Source of the DNA: an uncultured Clostridia bacterium
GTDB taxonomy: Bacteria > Bacillota > Clostridia > Oscillospirales > Acutalibacteraceae
Direction: 5' to 3'
Length of the DNA stretch: 47,062 nt
Assembly (NCBI GenBank): GCA_947170465.1
Contig: CAMVTS010000014.1
Coordinates: 1 to 47,062 of the forward strand
Positions 38,014-47,061 of this stretch are shown here, one piece after another; positions within the stretch are counted from its first letter, which is position 1; the number at the start of each line of letters is the position of its first letter. Under the pieces are notes generated by a model. The model did no database searches, was not told the origin of the DNA, and worked only from the letters and a program-made list of their open reading frames with translations. Made by a program: the position numbers and the translations under genes.

Positions 38014-39237
38014 TTAAGTTATTGAAAAAACGGTTGTGACAATCATATAGCTGTCTTGAATCTCTGCAAAAATGTCGCCGTTCATTTTGCGCATCAGGGT
38101 GCGGCAGATGTACAGTCCCAAGCCGCTGCCGCTGTTACTACCCGTATTGGAGCCGCGCCAAAAGCTGTCGAAGATGTGCGGCAGCTCGTTTTTGCTGAGT
38201 GTGAAGCCGCTGTTGCGGATATGGATGAGCTGACAATCATCCTCCCTTGAAAACGCAATGCGTATTCTCTTGCCGTCGCCGTACTTGACGGCGTTTTCGA
38301 TAATGTTTTGCAGCACTTCAATGCTTCTCTCCAAATCGCCGGAGAGAATATGGTCGGAAAAAGCGTCTACAGCGAAGTCGATTTTCAGCAGGCTGAGCTT
38401 ATCGGTGTAAAACGCCTTGATTTTGTCGATTAGCGCCGACAGATAAAACTCGCCGTTGTTTACCTCTAAATTCAAAAAATCCTCGCTTGAAGTTTTTACA
38501 ATGCCGTCTACATAGCCGCGGATATCCTCACATTTTTCCGTAATGCCCACGGCAACCTCTTTCTTCTTTTGTTCGTCCTTGTACAAGCCCTTTTCAAGTG
38601 CTTTTGCGTACAGCTCGATTACACCGAGAGGCGTTTTGATATCGTGCGAGAGCGAGAGCACCATCGTTTTGTTCTGCTTTTGCAGGGCAAGCTCGGCGGA
38701 TCTTTGACTTTCCAGCTTCTCACGCAGCAGATCAAGTCCCCATAGGAATTTGCCGAAATATTTACTTTTGCTGTCCTTTAGCGGCGCTGTCAGATTTCCC
38801 TTTGCAAGCTCCGTAGGATAAGCGCTGATTTTCTCAAACGGACGGATGATTCTGATGAACAGAAACAAAAGCAGCAGCAGGACAAATGCCGCAGTCACGC
38901 CAAAGCAGATGTTAAAGGACGTTATCGCCGAGGTATTGTCGGCTTGGTAGGAATAATCAAAGCGGTAGAGCTTTCCGCCGATCTCCTTGACAAGATAGTC
39001 GCTGTCGCCGCCTTGAAAGCCATTTTCCTGAATCTCCACGTTTTTGATATAACTGTAATCGTTGAGAGAGTATGGCTCTCTGTTTTCGATTCTTGCGGCG
39101 ATCCTTTCCGCTTCAACACGATAAGGGCGACCAGCGTCGCCCTTATTCTCGTTATGTAAAATGATATTTGCGCCCGTAAAAATCACTGCAAGGACAGCGA
39201 TGACCGCAACTGCCAACTTGATAAAGCTTTTCATCAT
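38014..39237 (-). CDS. Sensor histidine kinase
   Basis: The 407-residue kinase has two membrane spans (about 7-26 and 107-131), an outer domain of about 80 residues between them, then HAMP (about 132-185), HisKA with phospho-acceptor His198 (MVLSLSHDIKTPLGVIELYA) and the ATPase domain with N box NIIENAVKYGDG, DSFWRGS and G box GSGLGLYICRTLM. The short outer loop is larger than in BceS-type kinases, so it may sense ligand directly. It is the last gene of the operon, directly after the regulator (1 bp apart), and should phosphorylate it. Confidence 0.93.
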   Translation of the reverse strand: MMKSFIKLAVAVIAVLAVIFTGANIILHNENKGDAGRPYRVEAERIAARIENREPYSLNDYSYIKNVEIQENGFQGGDSDYLVKEIGGKLYRFDYSYQADNTSAITSFNICFGVTAAFVLLLLLFLFIRIIRPFEKISAYPTELAKGNLTAPLKDSKSKYFGKFLWGLDLLREKLESQRSAELALQKQNKTMVLSLSHDIKTPLGVIELYAKALEKGLYKDEQKKKEVAVGITEKCEDIRGYVDGIVKTSSEDFLNLEVNNGEFYLSALIDKIKAFYTDKLSLLKIDFAVDAFSDHILSGDLERSIEVLQNIIENAVKYGDGKRIRIAFSREDDCQLIHIRNSGFTLSKNELPHIFDSFWRGSNTGSNSGSGLGLYICRTLMRKMNGDIFAEIQDSYMIVTTVFSIT

Positions 39238-39903
39238 TTACCTCTCGTAGCGATAGCCCACGCCCCAGACCGTCACAATATGCTTCGGTTTTTTGGGATC
39301 GGCTTCGATTTTCTGACGCAGCCACTTGATGTGTACCGTCAGCGTTTGCGGCTCGGAAAAGCTGTCAAAGCCCCAGATCTGATTGAACAGATAGTCCTTG
39401 CTAAGCGTTTTGCCGCTGTTTTCCGCTAAAAGCAGCAGCAAATCAAATTCCTTTTGTGTCAGGTCAAGAGGTGTGTTTTCTTTGAACGCGATCCGCTTGC
39501 TCTTGTCGATTTTCAAAAAGCCGTCGGAGATCACATCGCTCTGATAGCGCCGCGTGAAGATTCCTTTGATTTTGGCAAGCAGAATGTCGATATCGTAAGG
39601 CTTTTCGATGTAATCGTCTGCGCCGAGGATCAAGCCGTTGAGCTTGTCGTCCTTCTCGGTTTTGGCGCTGACAATGATGATCGGCGTGTTGGCGGTCTCA
39701 CGTATCTTTCGGCACACACCGAAACCGTCAAGCCCCGGCAGCATAATATCGAGAATGACAAGCCTTGTGCCGTCTTTGTCAAAGGCAGACAAGGCGCTTT
39801 CTCCGTCTGCGCAGTGCTTTGCGGAATAGCCCTCCGCTTTCAGAAAATCGCATAAAAGCGTTGCCATTTCAAGATTATCCTCAACTACAAGAATGTCGAT
39901 CAT
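39238..39903 (-). CDS. OmpR/PhoB-type response regulator
   Basis: The 221-residue regulator has a receiver domain with acidic pocket (E8, D9), phospho-acceptor D52 (LVILDIMLPGLDG), Thr/Ser at IIIVSAK and Lys in DDYIEKPYD. The C-terminal winged helix (about 125-221) includes NTPLDLTQKEFDLLLLLAEN and HIKWLRQKIEADPKKPKHIV with VWGVGYRYER at the end. It probably controls the permease/ATPase operon by binding the palindrome at its promoter, which is an inference from position. Confidence 0.95.
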   Translation of the reverse strand: MIDILVVEDNLEMATLLCDFLKAEGYSAKHCADGESALSAFDKDGTRLVILDIMLPGLDGFGVCRKIRETANTPIIIVSAKTEKDDKLNGLILGADDYIEKPYDIDILLAKIKGIFTRRYQSDVISDGFLKIDKSKRIAFKENTPLDLTQKEFDLLLLLAENSGKTLSKDYLFNQIWGFDSFSEPQTLTVHIKWLRQKIEADPKKPKHIVTVWGVGYRYER

Positions 39904-39925
39904 TATTTCTCACTCCAAAACCAGA

Positions 39926-40681
39926 CTACCAACCCTGCTCCATAAGCCAGTTGTTCAGGGCGCGTTCTCTTGTTCTTTCGTCTTTTCCGCTTAAATTATA
40001 CTCTCCCTGAATGTTTCCGTCAACTATATAAAGCACCCTTGAGCATTTTGCGGCTACCTTTGCGTCGTGGGTAACGAGCATAATGGTCGTGCCATCCGCG
40101 TTTATCTTGCACAGCTCTTCCATTACCTCGTTGGAGCTTTGGCGGTTGAGCGCGCCTGTCGGCTCATCGGCAAAAATCATCTTGGGAGCGTTGATCATAC
40201 TGCGGCAGATACACGCCCTTTGCAGCTGACCGCCCGAAACCTCGTTGATATCGTTGTCGGCGATCTCGATGATCCCGAGACTGCGCATCAGCTCCTTGCC
40301 GCGTTCAAGCTTTTCCTTTGCGGAAAGCGTGTTTGCCTTTGACTGTCGAGCAGGGAGAATGATATTGTCGAGCACGCTCAGATTTTTGAGCATATACATC
40401 TGCTGGAAGATAAAACCCATTTCGTCGAGCCGCAGCGCCGCAAGCTCGTTTGGCTTCAGCGCAGAAATATCCTTGCCTCCGAACAGAACCGTTCCTGCCG
40501 TCATGCTGTCCATTCCCGAAACGGTGTAGAGCAGCGTGGATTTGCCTGAGCCGGACGGTCCCATTACCGCTACCATATCGCCCTCGTCAACCGAAAAGTT
40601 GACATTGCGGAGCACATTGTTTTGTCTTTTGTTGGTGATATATGTTTTACAAAGGTCGGTTACTTCTAAAATTTTAGCCAT
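39926..40681 (-). CDS. ABC transporter ATP-binding protein (MacB/BceA-type)
   Basis: The 251-residue ATPase has Walker A MGPSGSGKSTLL (40-51), Q loop FIFQQMYML, signature VSGGQLQRACI, Walker B MIFADEPTGAL and the H loop VTHD. The sequence is of the type that pairs with FtsX-like permeases (LolD/MacB/BceA). It is 10 bp after the permease and 22 bp before the regulator. It drives export, detachment or target protection against peptide antibiotics in the usual Firmicute systems. Confidence 0.95.
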   Translation of the reverse strand: MAKILEVTDLCKTYITNKRQNNVLRNVNFSVDEGDMVAVMGPSGSGKSTLLYTVSGMDSMTAGTVLFGGKDISALKPNELAALRLDEMGFIFQQMYMLKNLSVLDNIILPARQSKANTLSAKEKLERGKELMRSLGIIEIADNDINEVSGGQLQRACICRSMINAPKMIFADEPTGALNRQSSNEVMEELCKINADGTTIMLVTHDAKVAAKCSRVLYIVDGNIQGEYNLSGKDERTRERALNNWLMEQGW

Positions 40682-40691
40682 GATAATGCTC

Positions 40692-43061
40692 CTATTCTAC
40701 AGAATTGATTTCGTTTGAATTGACCTTGCGAATCGAAAGTGCGGTCAAAAACACGCTGAACACAGTAGTCGCAAGTACGATCGCCGGATAGATAACGAAG
40801 GTTTTTAATATATCCATATCAAAGATAATATTTTTAGCGCCCACCATTCGGAAGATGCCGCTTGTCGTCAGCTTTCCGATGGGGTCGGCGAGCGCAACCG
40901 AGAGCAGAACAGCCGCTATCATGACAATGGCGATTCTTAAGGTCTGCCACAGGATAATGGAACGGTTCTTGAAGCCGATCGCTTTGAGCATAGCGATCTC
41001 GCCGCGTTCCTTGGTGAGGAAGCTCTTTTCCATCAGTACCGCGACTAAAATATCGATCAGAATGATGACAGGCAGCAGCAGCCCTGTTACTCCGTCCATC
41101 ATACCGCCGACTCCGCCGACGCAGTAATCAACATAATCGCCCGCGTTCATCACCTCGCCGCCCGGGTACATTTCTTTGATGATTTCTATTCTTCTCTCAA
41201 CCTCTGCGGCTCTTGGATTGTCGTGAAAACGAATCTGAAAATCATTGATTCCCGCAAGATTTTGAAAGCTATAGGTTTGACCCGGATACAGGCGGATGTT
41301 ATTGCCCACGGACATCATTGTTTGGTAAACAGCCGTGATCATACATTCTGTTTCGCCATGAGGCGTTTTGACTGTGACGGTATCGCCGATTTGTGCGCCC
41401 AATTTATCGGCGACAATGTAGGACATGGCTATCTCGTTTTTGTTCTGCGGCGCGGTTCCTTCCAGATACATATACTCGTCGGGGGTCATATTGATTCCCT
41501 CCACGCCGTTGGTTTTTAACTCTGTATCGCCTTTGGTGACGATAACGGTTGTAATAACTTCCACAAAGCAATCCGCTTCCCAACCCTTTTCCGAAAGGTC
41601 GGATTCTATCTCAGATATTTTTTGGTTCAACTTTTCTCTGCCGTCCGCAACCATGTATTTTTCGATCGAGCCCGATTCCACAAGTGCCGCGTCACACTGA
41701 GCCATATTTATCCAGTTGAGCATCTTGCTGCTCGTCATCGTTGAGGAAATATTCAGACCGACCATCAGCATAGAGATTCCGACGAAGAAAGTGAACAGCA
41801 TTATCAAGAACCGCTTGGGACTGCTGAGAATATCGTTGACCGCCATAAAGAACACAGGGCGCACGGGCTTTTTGCCCAATTTGAAAACACCCTTTTTCTT
41901 GTATCGCTCGCCTGTTGTTCCGCTGCGAACAGCGTCAACAGGCGTGAATTTTTTCACTTTGCGCGTGCTGAGATAACAAAACAGCACGATAATACACACG
42001 ACCGCCGCCGCGCAAATAATTCCCAGCAAAAGGCTGTTGCCGTTCTCCATCACGATGCTCTGCGATACCATTTTAAGCAGCATACTGCCGAACGGGAATG
42101 ACAGTGTCAAACCGATGGTTGCGCCTAAAACGGAAATCGCCAGATATTTCACCAGATACAACGAGCGGATCTTTCCGTCGGGAATACCGATCGCCTTCAT
42201 TATGCCGATTTGTCGAAATTCCTCACTGAGCGTAAAACTGATAGTAAAGCGCAGAATCACTACAGCAATCAAAATCAGCGCAATGCTGACAATGAGCAAA
42301 ATTCCCGCGATAGTCATTTCCATCATATAGGTAAGCTGTAACAGAGAACGGTCTCCGCTGAATATTATCATATCGCAGTCGGTCAATACCTTTTCGAGCG
42401 CGGGTATGTCATCGGTATGGATAAAGCTGATGTGGAACAGATACGGCTCCAGCGGCTCGGCTTTTTCAAACGCCTTATACTCGTTTTCGGAAATCAAAAA
42501 CCTTGCATTTCCCATCATTCTTGATCCGAGCACCGCGTCCTTGAGCGTGTCCCTGACCGTAAAGGTGCGCGTGACATCCGCTACGGTAAGCTCGACCTTG
42601 TCGCCGACCTTGGCATTGCTGTTGTCAAGAAGAGACTGACGGACATACACCTCGCCGTCGGCAACCTCGGTGATCTCATTATCGCTGCCGTCAAAGTACC
42701 TTTGTATTTGATGAGACAAACAGCACACCATACTGGTGTTAGCGTTCTGGCTGTCCTTTTCCTTTGCGCGTCCGACGAACTTGTGTCCCGAGAGAAAAAT
42801 ACATTCCTCCTGCTTAAAGTCCGTCACGCCCTCGGCGTTCTTGACCGCGTCGGCAACTGTCACGGTTCCTCCGCAACGCTCAAAAACAGTATAGTCGCTG
42901 ACTCCCGCCTTGACAAAAAAGCTGTCGAGCGACCCTGTCACCGCTGTCAGATTCATCACGCTTGAAGAAATAAACATTACCGACAATATCACAAACAACA
43001 GTATGATCACGTTCATTGTCTTTTTGCGTTTAAGGTCGCGCTTCAAAATATCAAAAAACAT
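40692..43061 (-). CDS. FtsX-like ABC transporter permease
   Basis: The 789-residue permease has an N-terminal span (about 15-38), a large outer domain (about 45-250), three spans around 255-370, a middle block with a second amphipathic start (PVRPVFFMAVNDILSSPKRF, about 395) and span, a second outer domain (about 430-660), and three closing spans (about 665-775). Two FtsX domains make it a DUF214/MacB-like duplicated permease. It starts with AAAGGAGAAGG before ATG and is first in the operon. The outer domains, larger than in plain FtsX proteins, may recognise a peptide or lipid cargo. Confidence 0.92.
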   Translation of the reverse strand: MFFDILKRDLKRKKTMNVIILLFVILSVMFISSSVMNLTAVTGSLDSFFVKAGVSDYTVFERCGGTVTVADAVKNAEGVTDFKQEECIFLSGHKFVGRAKEKDSQNANTSMVCCLSHQIQRYFDGSDNEITEVADGEVYVRQSLLDNSNAKVGDKVELTVADVTRTFTVRDTLKDAVLGSRMMGNARFLISENEYKAFEKAEPLEPYLFHISFIHTDDIPALEKVLTDCDMIIFSGDRSLLQLTYMMEMTIAGILLIVSIALILIAVVILRFTISFTLSEEFRQIGIMKAIGIPDGKIRSLYLVKYLAISVLGATIGLTLSFPFGSMLLKMVSQSIVMENGNSLLLGIICAAAVVCIIVLFCYLSTRKVKKFTPVDAVRSGTTGERYKKKGVFKLGKKPVRPVFFMAVNDILSSPKRFLIMLFTFFVGISMLMVGLNISSTMTSSKMLNWINMAQCDAALVESGSIEKYMVADGREKLNQKISEIESDLSEKGWEADCFVEVITTVIVTKGDTELKTNGVEGINMTPDEYMYLEGTAPQNKNEIAMSYIVADKLGAQIGDTVTVKTPHGETECMITAVYQTMMSVGNNIRLYPGQTYSFQNLAGINDFQIRFHDNPRAAEVERRIEIIKEMYPGGEVMNAGDYVDYCVGGVGGMMDGVTGLLLPVIILIDILVAVLMEKSFLTKERGEIAMLKAIGFKNRSIILWQTLRIAIVMIAAVLLSVALADPIGKLTTSGIFRMVGAKNIIFDMDILKTFVIYPAIVLATTVFSVFLTALSIRKVNSNEINSVE

Positions 43062-43085
43062 ACGCCTTCTCCTTTTCTGCCTTTT

Positions 43086-43113
43086 ATTGTATCACAAAAT
43101 CCGCTTTTGTGAA
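43086..43113 (-). promoter_or_regulatory. Promoter of the ABC/two-component operon with palindromic operator
   Basis: On the minus strand TTCACA (43108-43113) and TACAAT (43086-43091) have a 16-bp spacer. TCACAAAA (43092-43099) and TTTTGTGA (43105-43112) form a perfect 8-bp inverted repeat that fills the spacer and overlaps the -35. Its position fits a site for the encoded response regulator or a repressor. Confidence 0.5.
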
Positions 43114-43281
43114 GCTTGCAGATCAAGTATAGCGGAGAAATTATTAAATAATCCTTAAATCAAATTATTTCTCTTGACAATAGTGCGAATTTATCGTTCC
43201 TGTTCGTGAGATTTTCTGTTTTTCTGCTGTTGATGTGCTTGTTTGCGCTGTTGATAAACACATTCACGGACGGCGGGCATA

Positions 43282-43638
43282 TTGATTTACGAATATGACG
43301 ACCTGAATGACCGCAGTAATCTTCCTCTGTTATATATCCCGTCGGAAGAACCGGTCACCCGAAACGCAAACGACTGGCATGACCGCTTTGTTACCGTGAG
43401 AGATACTTTTTCCTCGCGCGTCGGTCAAATCTGCAACGCGGCATTTGACAGGAGCATTATTGCCTATGATGAAAACTCCGACGCAGAGGAGCGTGAGCGC
43501 TGCCGTCAGCAAACGGAGGTGCTGTCGATTCTGACGGGTCTGGAGATTGATTCGGCGAAAAGCGGTGTGAAGCCTGATTTATCCGAGAACCTGCTAAAAG
43601 AGCGCAGAGCGCATAATAATTTGATAAGTTTGATATAA
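43282..43638 (+). CDS. Unrecognised protein or gene fragment, plus strand
   Basis: An open frame runs from 43258 to 43638; TTG at 43282 is a possible start, with only a G-rich GGCGGG before it. The product, about 118 residues, includes EYDDLNDRSNLPLLYIPSEE, DWHDRFVTVRDTFSSRVGQI, AFDRSIIAYDENSDAEERER and a hydrophilic end. The composition and codon structure look coding rather than chance, but the poor start suggests a 5'-truncated remnant. It is the only plus-strand candidate in the right third. Confidence 0.4.
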   Translation: MIYEYDDLNDRSNLPLLYIPSEEPVTRNANDWHDRFVTVRDTFSSRVGQICNAAFDRSIIAYDENSDAEERERCRQQTEVLSILTGLEIDSAKSGVKPDLSENLLKERRAHNNLISLI

Positions 43639-44054
43639 ACGAAGATGCAGCAGAGCAATTCCGCTGCACTTTCGTCGAAATGAAGTAAAGTTAACCGCAA
43701 CTTTTGACCCGCCGTTGCAGACACATTCAACCCGTATGTACAAACAACCCTCTTAAAATGCTCCTCGCAAGTCCGATTTTTCCTGATGATTTCTGTCTGC
43801 CGTACACGACACAAAAATTTTGACATGGAAAAATCTGACGAAAAATGTGGATGTTGGTCGCACCTAAACTCATCCAGTCACTTCTTTGCTTTTTTGCAAT
43901 TAAGCGCGATGATCGCGTCAAAACCCATACCAAAGGCTGTCGTCTGTCTTTCTCTCTTCCACGACAGCTCATATCAAATCCCCCGGAGAGGAAAAACTCC
44001 GGGGGATGGAAATGAAAGTAAAAGGGGGAAAACAAATCCCTTTTTGACAGATTA
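43639..44054. other. Gene-free stretch
   Basis: The 416 bp hold no supported gene. Near 43641-43677 an imperfect inverted repeat (GATGCAGC against GCTGCACTTTCGTC) follows the upstream ORF. The stretch ends with the strong hairpin at 43978-44007. Nothing else stands out. Confidence 0.5.
43978..44007 (-). terminator. 11-bp GC-rich hairpin after the dockerin pseudogene
   Basis: ATCCCCCGGAG (43978-43988) and CTCCGGGGGAT (43997-44007) form a perfect stem with an 8-nt loop, 48 bp past the minus-strand stop at 44055, with TTTG following on that strand. Probable terminator. Confidence 0.65.
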
Positions 44055-45363
44055 TTACCGCGTCAATACCTGACCGATTGAATACGGAATATCGTACTCG
44101 GCAAGGAACATCTGTACTGCGGTTGCGTCGGAGATATTCACCATCGTATCACGGTTGGTATCTGCGGCATAAAGATAAATTCCTTCAAGGCTCTCAAGCT
44201 CTGCGAGGGTTCTTTGTATGGTTGTTACGTCGTTGATATTTACTGAACCGTCTCCGTTCACATCGCCGAGCTTCACTCCGTCGCGCAAGGTATAGGAAAT
44301 ACGGTTCTCTATCGCGAATTGATGGGCATAGGAGTCGTAATAAACGTGGAAACAAACAAACGGCGTATTGTTAAAGGCAGAGCTGCTGATTGTGTTCACC
44401 GACCTCGGGAAATAAACATCGTAGAGCGACGGACAGTCAGCAAACGCACGTGTACCTATGGTCTCGGCGTTGATCGGGAGTATGACCTCCTGCAGTGACG
44501 AGCAGGAATAAAAGCATTGCTCCGGAATGTCCTTCATAATCTACTACTCCGTCCCAATCTCTTGTGATATAAAACTGATAGTTTCCTTTTGTAAGGTCTA
44601 CGTATATATGACTGGAACTATAATCCACTGTGGTAAAGCTTTCGGCTCCGGTTGCCCTATAATGCAGTTTATAGTTTGGATAGCGGTCGATTGTCTTATA
44701 AACGGGAGCCTCGTTAGTAGCACCCGACCAGCCGATATAATAGGTATAGCCTGTTTTAATTGGAATAGTTGCAGTTTGACAATTTTTTCCGCTGACAATA
44801 ATGTTAAATTGATCATCACCGACATCTTCATTTTTTATTTCATATTTGTGGTATAGAATACCGCCGAAGCTTTCAACTTCCGCTATCGGTCCTCCGGGCC
44901 AATTGCCGTTTAATTTTTCGACACTTTCTCCCGATCCCGTCCAAGCGTAAATGTTTTGCACATTATCATGATGAGAGACATAGATAGTCGTAACGCCGTC
45001 CGCCGGAATGGCACTAAATTCTGCTGAAATAGTCACGTTATCGTCAGGCATAACGAAGGAAAGGTTGTCGTTTACGTCAATTAAAACAGGAACAGATACA
45101 CTTCCATCCGTGGTAACGGTTACCGAAGTATAGTCAAGCAAATATCCTGATGCCGCAGCAGGCGTAACTGTGACGGTCGTTCCTTCAGCAGCAGATGCTA
45201 CGCTTGATGTTATCGTTCCGTTTGAAATGTTAGAATCAACGGTTATGGTGTGAGTATCCTCATCCCAGACCGGTTCGACCCAAGATGTGCCGTTCCATAC
45301 TTTATTTTCATATGTTGAGTTTGTCGTCCACGAATCTATTGCTTTTGTTTCCTCAGCCCATGT
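44055..45363 (-). pseudogene. Broken secreted protein: CBM26-like, LRR and type I dockerin
   Basis: Two frames make one decayed gene. The upstream frame (about 45363-44530) reads TKAIDSWTTNSTYENKVWNG, a repeat domain HTITVDSNISNGTITSS, then a CBM26-like starch-binding domain (TIYVSHHDNVQNIYAWTGSG, LNGNWPGG, YHKYEIKNE) and a further beta domain. Near 44530 coding shifts to the other frame: LRR_5/BspA repeats (DIPEQCFYSCSSLQEVILPI, GTRAFADCPSLYDVYFP) and a full type I dockerin (GDVNGDGSVNINDVTTIQRT; ADTNRDTMVNISDATAVQMF). The 5' end is missing: upstream bases belong to an AraC-type regulator. The frameshift and lost start make it non-functional. Confidence 0.75.
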
Positions 45364-45860
45364 TTCATTTGAAAATGCTTGAAAATATAATACACGCAGT
45401 CGCGGCCGGGATCGGGAGCGGGCAAAACAGCCGTGCTGACGGATTTTTGCAGCAATTGATACAATACGCTGTCCAGCACCTCCTGGGTTACTTCGATAAC
45501 GGTTTCTATACCGTAAAAATGTTCCGCGTCCAACGCGATGGGAAACGCGTCGTTGCCAAAGTCGACTGTGACCTCTCCCGCCTTCATCACCGCGCTGCAG
45601 CCGCCGCGCATCATTTCAAACATACCCTTGCAGCAGACGATCGTGCGCAGGAATCTACCCTTTCTCGGCTGTCGGAGTCCCAGGGAAAGCAGGTCGGGCA
45701 AGCCTCCGCCGCGGACGTCGTAGGCATACAGCTGCAGGTCTTCATGCGGCAACAATCCGACCACGCTTCCGCCGTTCCGGAGCGGAAGAACAAAACGCTT
45801 TTTCTCTATGTCGATCGTTGCGCCGTACTCTTCCGGGATCTTCACATCTTCAGTTTTCAT
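45336..45860 (-). pseudogene. AraC-family regulator, sensing domain only (3'-truncated)
   Basis: ATG at 45860 follows AGGGGGGTAGGA. The frame gives about 160 residues of an AraC-type N-terminal ligand domain (YGATIDIEKKRFVLPLRNGG, EDLQLYAYDVRGGGLPDLLS, VCCKGMFEMMRGGCSAVMKA, DAEHFYGIETVIEVTQEVLD). The C-terminal double HTH of about 100 residues is absent; after about CVYYIFKHF the DNA is that of the dockerin pseudogene. The protein cannot bind DNA. The family call is based on the motif run and is moderately sure. Confidence 0.6.
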
Positions 45861-45923
45861 TCCTACCCCCCTGAAAAAAGAAAAAGTATTCACGGGCAGC
45901 CTTGATATGTAATGCCGCCGCAT

Positions 45924-46279
45924 TTTCTTAGCTTCGTCTCTTGATTACTTTTTCATTGTCACATTTTATCAGATTGAAAACGAAAAAGATATATCAAAAT
46001 CAGATTTTTGTTCTTTTTTATAATTATTTTGAACGTCAAATAGCTGTTTTTTCGTTTGTATGACATAATCCCCCAAAAAAGAGACTCTTTTCAGCGGTGA
46101 ACGTGTTATTTTTGATGAATGATTATGCAGTGCGTATGTCGGACATCTATCAGCGCGAATCTTTCGGATAAAACAGGGGCTGTGAAAAAACAGTCCATAA
46201 AACAAGAAGGCACATAACCGAAAGTAATGACGGTTAGGCTATTTCCGATAAGGATGTTTAGCTTTGAGCGGTTTGGTGT
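45924..46279. other. Gene-free AT-rich stretch
   Basis: No supported gene lies here. The first 150 bp are strongly AT-rich. CCCCCAAAAAAGAGACTCTT near 46070 carries an AGAGACTCTT palindrome (AGAG/CTCT). It is bounded on the right by the terminator at 46280-46317. Confidence 0.5.
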
Positions 46280-46317
46280 GCAGGACGGGTCGTGTCTGGT
46301 TGCCCGTCCTGCTTTTT
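46280..46317. terminator. 10-bp GC-rich hairpin with T-tract
   Basis: GCAGGACGGG (46280-46289) and CCCGTCCTGC (46303-46312) form a perfect stem, then TTTTT (46313-46317) on the plus strand. On the minus strand it lies 11 bp past the recombinase stop and is preceded by AAAAA, so it works as terminator for the recombinase gene or in both directions. Confidence 0.7.
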
Positions 46318-46323
46318 CTGCTG

Positions 46324-47061
46324 TTACGCTACTTCTTCGCTGTGTGGTACTGTGAGGTTTCCGATGTAGCGAAAGTAGATATCGATCTGCTGGGGAGCGG
46401 TTTTGCTGTGCTTGACCGCACGTTCGTGAACAACGATCTTGCTGATAAAGGTGCGCAGAATGTCCGGCGTCAATTCTGTTATGCAGGTGTATTTTTTGGC
46501 TAAATCCATGAAGTGCTGAACATTGGTACACTCGTTGTTGAAGGCGTCGATCTCCTTGTTAAGTTCAGGCAGTTTGCTTTCCAATTGTTTTTGCTCGTCG
46601 TTGTAATCTGCCGACAGCATCCTGTACTGCTCATCGCTGATACGTCCAAGGACGTTGTCCTTATACAGACGCTTAAACTGCGATTTCAGCTCCTTGATAC
46701 GCTTTTCTGCCTTTGCAAGCTCAGCGGTTTTGGCGTTAAGCTCCCTGCGGGTTTGTGAAGAGCTCTTTCTGCTGATGTAGTCAACAAACTCTTTTGTATT
46801 GTTGCGGGCACAATATAATGCCTTATTGATTTCTTCCAGAACGATCACGTCAAGAACACTCTCACGGATTTTGTGAGGTGAGCATATTTCTTCACCTATA
46901 TAGATGTTTTCTCCAAAATCATCTGCCAGTCCGACCTCCGCAAAAAGAGAATAGCGAAATTCGTTATCTGATACACCGTTATATTTCAAATAGAACTCAC
47001 CGCTGTTGGTGATTAATTGCAGATAGTCACCAATTTGAGTGGTGGATTTTATCTCCTTTCG
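46324..47061 (-). pseudogene. C-terminal half of a second DUF4368 serine recombinase, fused upstream; runs off the edge
   Basis: From about residue ICSPHKIRESVLDVIVLEEI the frame is the coiled-coil and DUF4368 end of a large serine recombinase (FVDYISRKSSSQTRRELNAK; DNVLGRISDEQYRMLSADYN; ITELTPDILRTFISKIVVHE). This parallels the end of 36258-37787 (LTPEILRTFIKRIDVYE). Before that the open frame reads STTQIGDYLQLITNSGEFYL and DNEFRYSLFAEVGLADDFGE, which is not recombinase sequence; the resolvase and zinc-ribbon domains are missing. No ATG is found up to the right edge, so the start lies outside. It looks like a chimera produced by deletion. Confidence 0.65.
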
